Source: Deltaproteobacteria bacterium
Lineage (GTDB): Bacteria > Myxococcota_A > Polyangia > HGW-17
DNA length: 5,024 bases
Direction: 5' to 3'
Assembly: GCA_003249585.1 (NCBI GenBank)
Contig: QKIM01000194.1
Coordinates: 1 to 5,024 of the forward strand
Part shown: piece after piece, positions 1 through 5,024 of the stretch
Layout: every line of letters starts with the position of its first letter
Numbering within the stretch: position 1 is the stretch's first letter
Position numbers and translations under genes: made by a program
Notes under the pieces: generated by a model
Told to the model about the DNA's origin: nothing
The model's input: only the letters and a program-made list of their open reading frames with translations
The model's database searches: none

Positions 1-175
1 GGCGCTGGTCTGCCAGCCGGAGATCTGCGACAACGGCGTGGACGACGACGGAGACGGGGACGTGGACTGCGCCGACTCGGAGTGCGTCTCGGCGCTGGTC
101 TGCCAGCCGGAGATCTGCGACAACGGCGTGGACGACGACGGAGACGGGGACGTGGACTGCGCCGACTCGGAGTGC
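1..175 (+). repeat. Tandem 90-bp repeat inside the Cys/Asp-rich gene
   Basis: Bases 1-85 are identical to 91-175, a period of 90 bp or exactly 30 codons, so the reading frame is kept. Each copy encodes one linker (ALVCQP) plus one calcium-loop unit. A third, diverged unit at 203-268 shares the protein pattern but differs at many bases and sits 31 residues after the second. The first copy starts at the window edge already inside the linker, so more copies probably lie upstream. Identity that includes synonymous positions indicates recent duplication or gene conversion. Confidence 0.95.
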
Positions 176-583
176 TTCGGGAGCACAGCGTGTGCGGTCA
201 GCGAGGTGTGTGACAACTCCACCGACGATGACGGCGACGGAGAAGTGGACTGCGCCGATAACGACTGCCTGGGGATCGGCGTGTGCGATCTCTGCAATCC
301 GGTGACCGATGTCGGGTGTACCGCTCAGGTGTGCAAGCTGCGCTACGCGGGGAATTCAAACTACGAGACATACTGCACGACGAGTGGAGATGGCCCAGGA
401 ACCCAGGATGATGTCTGCAACAACCAGAACGACTGTGCCGCCGACTACTACTGCGGCACGGCGGGCCGCTGCCTCAAGATATGTCGGCCCACGCACGACG
501 ATTGCGCCGGGATCACCGGGACCTCCTGTCTGGCCCTCTCCCTCTACGATGCGACCTCCGTCTGGGGCGTCTGCACCAACTGA
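2..583 (+). CDS. C-terminal part of a secreted-type Cys-rich protein with DxDxDGxxD calcium-loop repeats (5' partial)
   Basis: The reading frame is open from the left edge to a TGA at 581-583 and gives 193 residues. No true start is visible; the GTG at 38 lies inside a repeat and is not a credible start. Three units (residues 7-28, 37-58, 68-89) share the pattern E-[IV]-C-D-N-x-x-D-D-D-G-D-G-x-V-D-C-A-D-x-[ED]-C. The central DxDxDGxxD matches calcium-binding loops of the dockerin or thrombospondin type-3 kind. The tail (about 95-193) has 13 cysteines, with a regular C139-x5-C145-x5-C151-x5-C157-x3-C161 stretch. No membrane segment is visible. Such acidic Cys repeats are common in exported or surface proteins of Myxococcota-like bacteria, so an extracellular, disulfide-bonded, calcium-stabilised protein is inferred. 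Its function is unknown. It is separated from the atp genes by 131 bp and is probably unrelated to them. Confidence 0.85.
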   Translation, partial: ALVCQPEICDNGVDDDGDGDVDCADSECVSALVCQPEICDNGVDDDGDGDVDCADSECFGSTACAVSEVCDNSTDDDGDGEVDCADNDCLGIGVCDLCNPVTDVGCTAQVCKLRYAGNSNYETYCTTSGDGPGTQDDVCNNQNDCAADYYCGTAGRCLKICRPTHDDCAGITGTSCLALSLYDATSVWGVCTN

Positions 584-598
584 TGAATTCTGAATCGG

Positions 599-625
599 TT
601 GATACAGAAATGATATCAATATATT
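599..625 (+). promoter_or_regulatory. Candidate sigma70-type promoter for the atp operon
   Basis: TTGATA (599-604; 5 of 6 matches to TTGACA) is followed after 15 bp by TATATT (620-625; 5 of 6 matches to TATAAT). This lies in the only clearly AT-rich stretch of the spacer, directly upstream of the first atp gene. The 15-bp spacing is shorter than the usual 16-18. Transcription would start near 632 and leave a leader of about 80 nt before the GTG start. This is inferred from sequence only. Confidence 0.4.
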
Positions 626-627
626 GA
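616..627. promoter_or_regulatory. Perfect 12-bp palindrome overlapping the candidate -10 (possible operator)
   Basis: TCAATATATTGA reads the same on both strands and covers the candidate -10 hexamer. Just upstream, TTGATA (599-604) and TATCAA (614-619) form an inverted repeat with a 9-bp gap, and TGATATCA (611-618) is also self-complementary. Several related half-sites on top of the promoter would suit a dimeric regulator. AT-rich palindromes also arise by chance, and no specific regulator is recognised. Confidence 0.3.
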
Positions 628-654
628 ATGGTGGGCCGCGGGGCGCTTTGAGTC

Positions 655-709
655 GCAACGGACTGTTGCCGGGAAGGGCGAAAAGGTGTAGGGTGTCGCC
701 AGGAAGGCG
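655..709 (+). other. GC-rich leader with small, partly competing hairpins before the operon
   Basis: GCAAC (655-659) can pair with GTTGC (665-669) across a 5-nt loop. Further on, TCGCC (696-700) can pair back with GGCGA (677-681). Alternatively CGCC (697-700) can pair forward with GGCG (706-709), which places the AGGAA of the ribosome binding site in the loop and its final GG in the stem. The last two structures exclude each other. No T-tract follows any hairpin, so none looks like an intrinsic terminator. The stems are short and a regulatory role is speculative. Confidence 0.2.
701..707 (+). promoter_or_regulatory. Ribosome binding site supporting the GTG start at 715
   Basis: AGGAAGG lies 7 nt before the GTG at 715-717. 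It decides the start, because the protein begun there opens with the short N-terminus and membrane helix expected of a b-type subunit. Confidence 0.7.
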
Positions 710-714
710 CGCCC

Positions 715-1143
715 GTGATTTTCGACTTCGACAACACCATCTTCGTGCATCTCGTGCTGCTGGTGATCATGTACGTCACCTTCCACAGGTTCATCGCCCG
801 GCCGTGGCTCGACCTCAGAGACCGCCGCGAGTCCCTCTCCGTCATCAAGATCCAGCGGGCCGAGAAGCTCTTCGAGACCGCGAAGGAGCTCCAGAGCCGC
901 TGTGACACCATCATCGACGAGGTGAAGCGGGAGTCCGTGAATCGTAGACATCAGGCTCGGCTCAAGGCCGTGATGGCCGCAGACGAGCGACGGGCACGGG
1001 CCGATCGTGAGGCCGTGGCCCGGTTTGAGGCGTCCGAGAGGGACATCAACGCTCATGCCGCCAAGGTCCGCCGCGCCATGCCCGAGACCGTCGAACCCCT
1101 CGCGGGCTCGCTGGCGGAGCGGATGCTCGGGAGGAACCGTTGA
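715..1143 (+). CDS. atpX: F-type ATP synthase Fo subunit b' (second b-type stator subunit)
   Basis: This 142-residue protein is one strand of the peripheral stalk, which anchors in the membrane and holds the alpha3beta3 head against rotor torque. Residues about 8-24 form one hydrophobic helix after a short N-terminus (MIFDFDNT). Then comes FIARPWLDLRDRR, like the conserved [FI]xxPxxxxxxxR stretch after the membrane helix in b/b' proteins. The rest (about 35-135) is highly charged, rich in Arg, Glu and Ala, and should be a helical coiled coil that dimerises with b. The length is normal for b'. The start is GTG with a good ribosome binding site. The gene heads the visible operon and shares 4 bp with the next gene. 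That it is b' and the next gene b is inferred from gene order and length; lineages with this pair include Geobacter, where the first gene is named atpX. Confidence 0.85.
   Translation: MIFDFDNTIFVHLVLLVIMYVTFHRFIARPWLDLRDRRESLSVIKIQRAEKLFETAKELQSRCDTIIDEVKRESVNRRHQARLKAVMAADERRARADREAVARFEASERDINAHAAKVRRAMPETVEPLAGSLAERMLGRNR
1129..1134 (+). promoter_or_regulatory. Ribosome binding site supporting a TTG start for subunit b
   Basis: GGGAGG lies 5 nt before TTG at 1140-1142. The TTG overlaps the TGA stop of the upstream gene as TTGA, the analogue of the common ATGA coupling. Strong Shine-Dalgarno pairing plus the overlap makes this unusual start more likely than any later one. Confidence 0.6.
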
Positions 1144-1730
1144 CCCCGACCCGCACCATCATCTCCGTCGCCGCCCAGGGCGTCAACCTCTACGACCTCA
1201 TCCACTATCCGCATGTGGGACGGCGGCAACCGGGGCAGTTCGAAGGACCGCCCGTCCTCTTCATCCTCCTCAACTTCGTCCTCTTCGGGTGGCTGTTCAC
1301 CCACTACGTCTGGCCCTTCATCACCGGTGAGGTCACGCGCCGTCACCACGAGACAGACGATCTCCTCAAGGCGGCGGACAGGATGGAGCGTGACGCCCGG
1401 GCCCGGTACGAGTCGGCGCTGGACCGGTCGGCCCGGCTGGAGTTCGAGCGGCGGCATATCCAGAAGACCATCGAGGGCGAGTCCGAGCTGGACCTCGCCA
1501 CCATAGAGGAAGACGTCACGGAGTACGAGCTGGCCCGTCTGCGTGAAACCACGGCGCAGATCCAGCTCAAGCGGGAGGCGGTGGATCAGGGGCTGCGCGA
1601 GGAGATGATCCTCGCTGTCACCGAGCGGGCCCATGCACGCCTGGAGGACATGATCACCCCCGAGGAGCGGCTCCGTCTCATCCACGACGCGCTGGACGAG
1701 AGTCGTCGAAAAGAGGCCCATCATGGATAG
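1140..1730 (+). CDS. atpF: F-type ATP synthase Fo subunit b
   Basis: This 196-residue stator subunit is expected to pair with b' and reach from the membrane to delta at the top of F1. It has an N-terminal extension of about 36 residues, then a hydrophobic helix at about 38-58 (VLFILLNFVLFGWLF and following). A long charged helical domain (about 64-170) follows, and a C-terminal segment (LEDMITPEERLRLI) that should contact delta. The layout of amphipathic N-terminus, aromatic membrane helix and coiled coil identifies the family although b sequences are weakly conserved. The chosen start is TTG with GGGAGG 5 nt upstream, overlapping the previous stop by 4 bp. The 3' end overlaps atpH by 8 bp, so translational coupling is likely. 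If a later start were used, the protein would lose part of the extension but keep its membrane helix. Confidence 0.85.
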   Translation: MTPTRTIISVAAQGVNLYDLIHYPHVGRRQPGQFEGPPVLFILLNFVLFGWLFTHYVWPFITGEVTRRHHETDDLLKAADRMERDARARYESALDRSARLEFERRHIQKTIEGESELDLATIEEDVTEYELARLRETTAQIQLKREAVDQGLREEMILAVTERAHARLEDMITPEERLRLIHDALDESRRKEAHHG

Positions 1731-2271
1731 GGGGCTCATCGCCTCACGCTACGCCAAGGCCCTCTTCTCGACCACCGAGGGCGATATGCGGGTCTGCGCG
1801 CGCATCGCCCGTGAGCTGGGACAGATCGAGGATCAGATGGGCCTCGGGCTCAGACAGGTGCTCATCAACCCGCTCTTCAACTCGCGCGAACGGCGCGCCG
1901 TGCTCCAGACCCTCATGACGGAACGCGACTTCCTGGACGTGACCCAGAAGTTCCTCCTGCTGCTGCTGGAGCGTGGAAGGATGGAGCTCTTCGACGAGAT
2001 CCTCTTCAATTTTCGGGACCGCATGGATGAGATGATCGAGCGGGTCATCGTCACGGTCATCTCCGCCGAGCCGCTCCCCAGTGACGTGGCCATGAACTAC
2101 GGGAAGCTCATTCAGTTGGAGGTGGGACACAGCGCGCTTTTGCGCCAGGTCGTGGACCCCGAGATGATCGGCGGCGCGAAGATCATCATCCGCAACCGCA
2201 TGATCGACGGGACCCTCCTTGGCCAGCTCGAGCGCTTCAAGGAGCACATGGGGATGCACCGCGGGAGATAA
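1723..2271 (+). CDS. atpH: F-type ATP synthase F1 subunit delta (OSCP family)
   Basis: Delta sits on top of the alpha3beta3 head and joins it to the b/b' stalk. At 182 residues it has the usual family length. The N-terminus (LIASRYAKALF) is the hallmark opening of delta/OSCP. NPLFNSRERRAVL (about 49-61) and the Leu-rich FLLLLLERGRMEL belong to the N-terminal helical bundle. The C-terminal region (144-172) has the conserved VDPEMIGGAKIII and IDGTLLGQLERF blocks. ATG is preceded by AAGAGG (1711-1716) at 6 nt, inside the end of atpF, with an 8-bp gene overlap. Only 6 bp separate its stop from atpA. It appears intact, with no frameshift or truncation. Confidence 0.96.
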   Translation: MDRGLIASRYAKALFSTTEGDMRVCARIARELGQIEDQMGLGLRQVLINPLFNSRERRAVLQTLMTERDFLDVTQKFLLLLLERGRMELFDEILFNFRDRMDEMIERVIVTVISAEPLPSDVAMNYGKLIQLEVGHSALLRQVVDPEMIGGAKIIIRNRMIDGTLLGQLERFKEHMGMHRGR

Positions 2272-4632
<2,361 letters not shown>

Positions 4633-4636
<4 letters not shown>

Positions 4637-5024
4637 CCCAGACCGGCACCGTGCTCCAGGTCATCGGCCCCGTGGTCGACGTGATCTTCGACGAGGGGAA
4701 GCTGCCCCCCATCTACCGTGCGCTCTCGGTGAGCAACCCCAACATCAGCCCCGAGCCGGACAACCTCGTCCTCGAGGTCTCCCGGCACATCGGTGAACAC
4801 ACCGTGCGCTGCATCGCGCTGGATACGACCGACGGGCTGAGCCGCGGCCTCAGGGTTAGGGACACGGGCGAGTTCATCACCGTCCCCGTGGGCAAGGAGG
4901 TGCTCGGGCGCATCGTCAACGTGATCGGCCACCCCGTGGACGGCAAGGCGAAGCTCGACCAGGTCCAGCGAAAGCCCATCCACAGGGAACCTCCCCTCTT
5001 CGTGGATCTGGACACCAAGATCCA
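4633..5024 (+). CDS. atpD: F-type ATP synthase F1 subunit beta, N-terminal part (3' partial)
   Basis: Beta holds the catalytic ATP sites. Only the first 130 codons, of a usual 460-480, are in the window. The frame opens with [19 protein letters not shown] and continues with [10 protein letters not shown], the standard beta-barrel of beta. It goes on to [20 protein letters not shown], then [14 protein letters not shown] and [10 protein letters not shown], all canonical landmarks before the nucleotide-binding domain. The Walker A motif and catalytic residues would lie beyond the window edge. CGGAGG (4620-4625) stands 7 nt before the ATG, which overlaps the atpG stop by 4 bp (ATGA), so coupled translation is likely. 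No frameshift or stop is seen. Epsilon (atpC) would be expected downstream. Confidence 0.98.

Noticed and set aside
1..175. CRISPR array or mobile-element repeat
   Set aside because: The repeats are direct, in frame, adjacent and protein-coding, without unique spacers, inverted ends or a transposase.
706..713. GGCGCGCC palindrome as an operator
   Set aside because: Short GC palindromes are frequent in GC-rich DNA, and this one only overlaps the ribosome binding site region.
584..714. Intrinsic terminator for the upstream repeat gene
   Set aside because: The hairpins visible in the spacer have stems of 4-5 bp and are not followed by a T-run.
1053..1739. A 228-codon minus-strand frame opposite atpX/atpF
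   Set aside because: It mirrors the coding pattern of the sense genes and shows no independent motif or supporting ribosome binding site.

Overview
The window is GC-rich bacterial DNA. It holds the 3' end of a repeat-rich, cysteine-rich and probably exported protein, a short intergenic control region, and most of an F-type ATP synthase operon. All recognised genes are on the + strand. Three traits together suggest a lineage of the former Deltaproteobacteria, such as Myxococcota, Bradymonadota or relatives. These are exported-type proteins with calcium-loop (DxDxDGxxD) and cysteine repeats, two different b-type ATP synthase subunits in tandem, and F1/stator genes without adjacent Fo a and c genes. 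This placement is inferred from traits, not from a phylogeny.

Region 1 (1-583) is the C-terminal 193 residues of a protein with no start in the window. Three units of about 22 residues each carry an acidic DxDxDGxxD loop and paired cysteines. They are followed by a cysteine-rich tail. The first two units lie in 90-bp tandem DNA copies that are identical over 85 bp, so the duplication or conversion is recent. Region 2 (584-714) is a 131-bp spacer. It has an AT-rich island with a promoter-like pair and a perfect 12-bp palindrome, then a GC-rich leader that could fold around the ribosome binding site of the next gene.

Region 3 (715 to the end) is the ATP synthase operon in the order b' (atpX), b (atpF), delta (atpH), alpha (atpA), gamma (atpG), beta (atpD, cut by the window edge). 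Junctions overlap by 4 or 8 bp, except for a 6-bp gap before atpA. The products form the peripheral stator (b, b', delta) and the catalytic head and rotor shaft (alpha, beta, gamma). Epsilon (atpC) probably follows atpD outside the window. The Fo a and c subunits (atpB, atpE) are not upstream and must be elsewhere if the enzyme is complete.

No new system was found. The operon is conventional and its key motifs are intact. The points most worth a second look are the near-identical calcium/cysteine repeats, the AT-rich palindromic island and leader before the operon, the GTG and TTG starts on the two b-type genes, and the AT-rich sequence around the start of alpha and just before beta.
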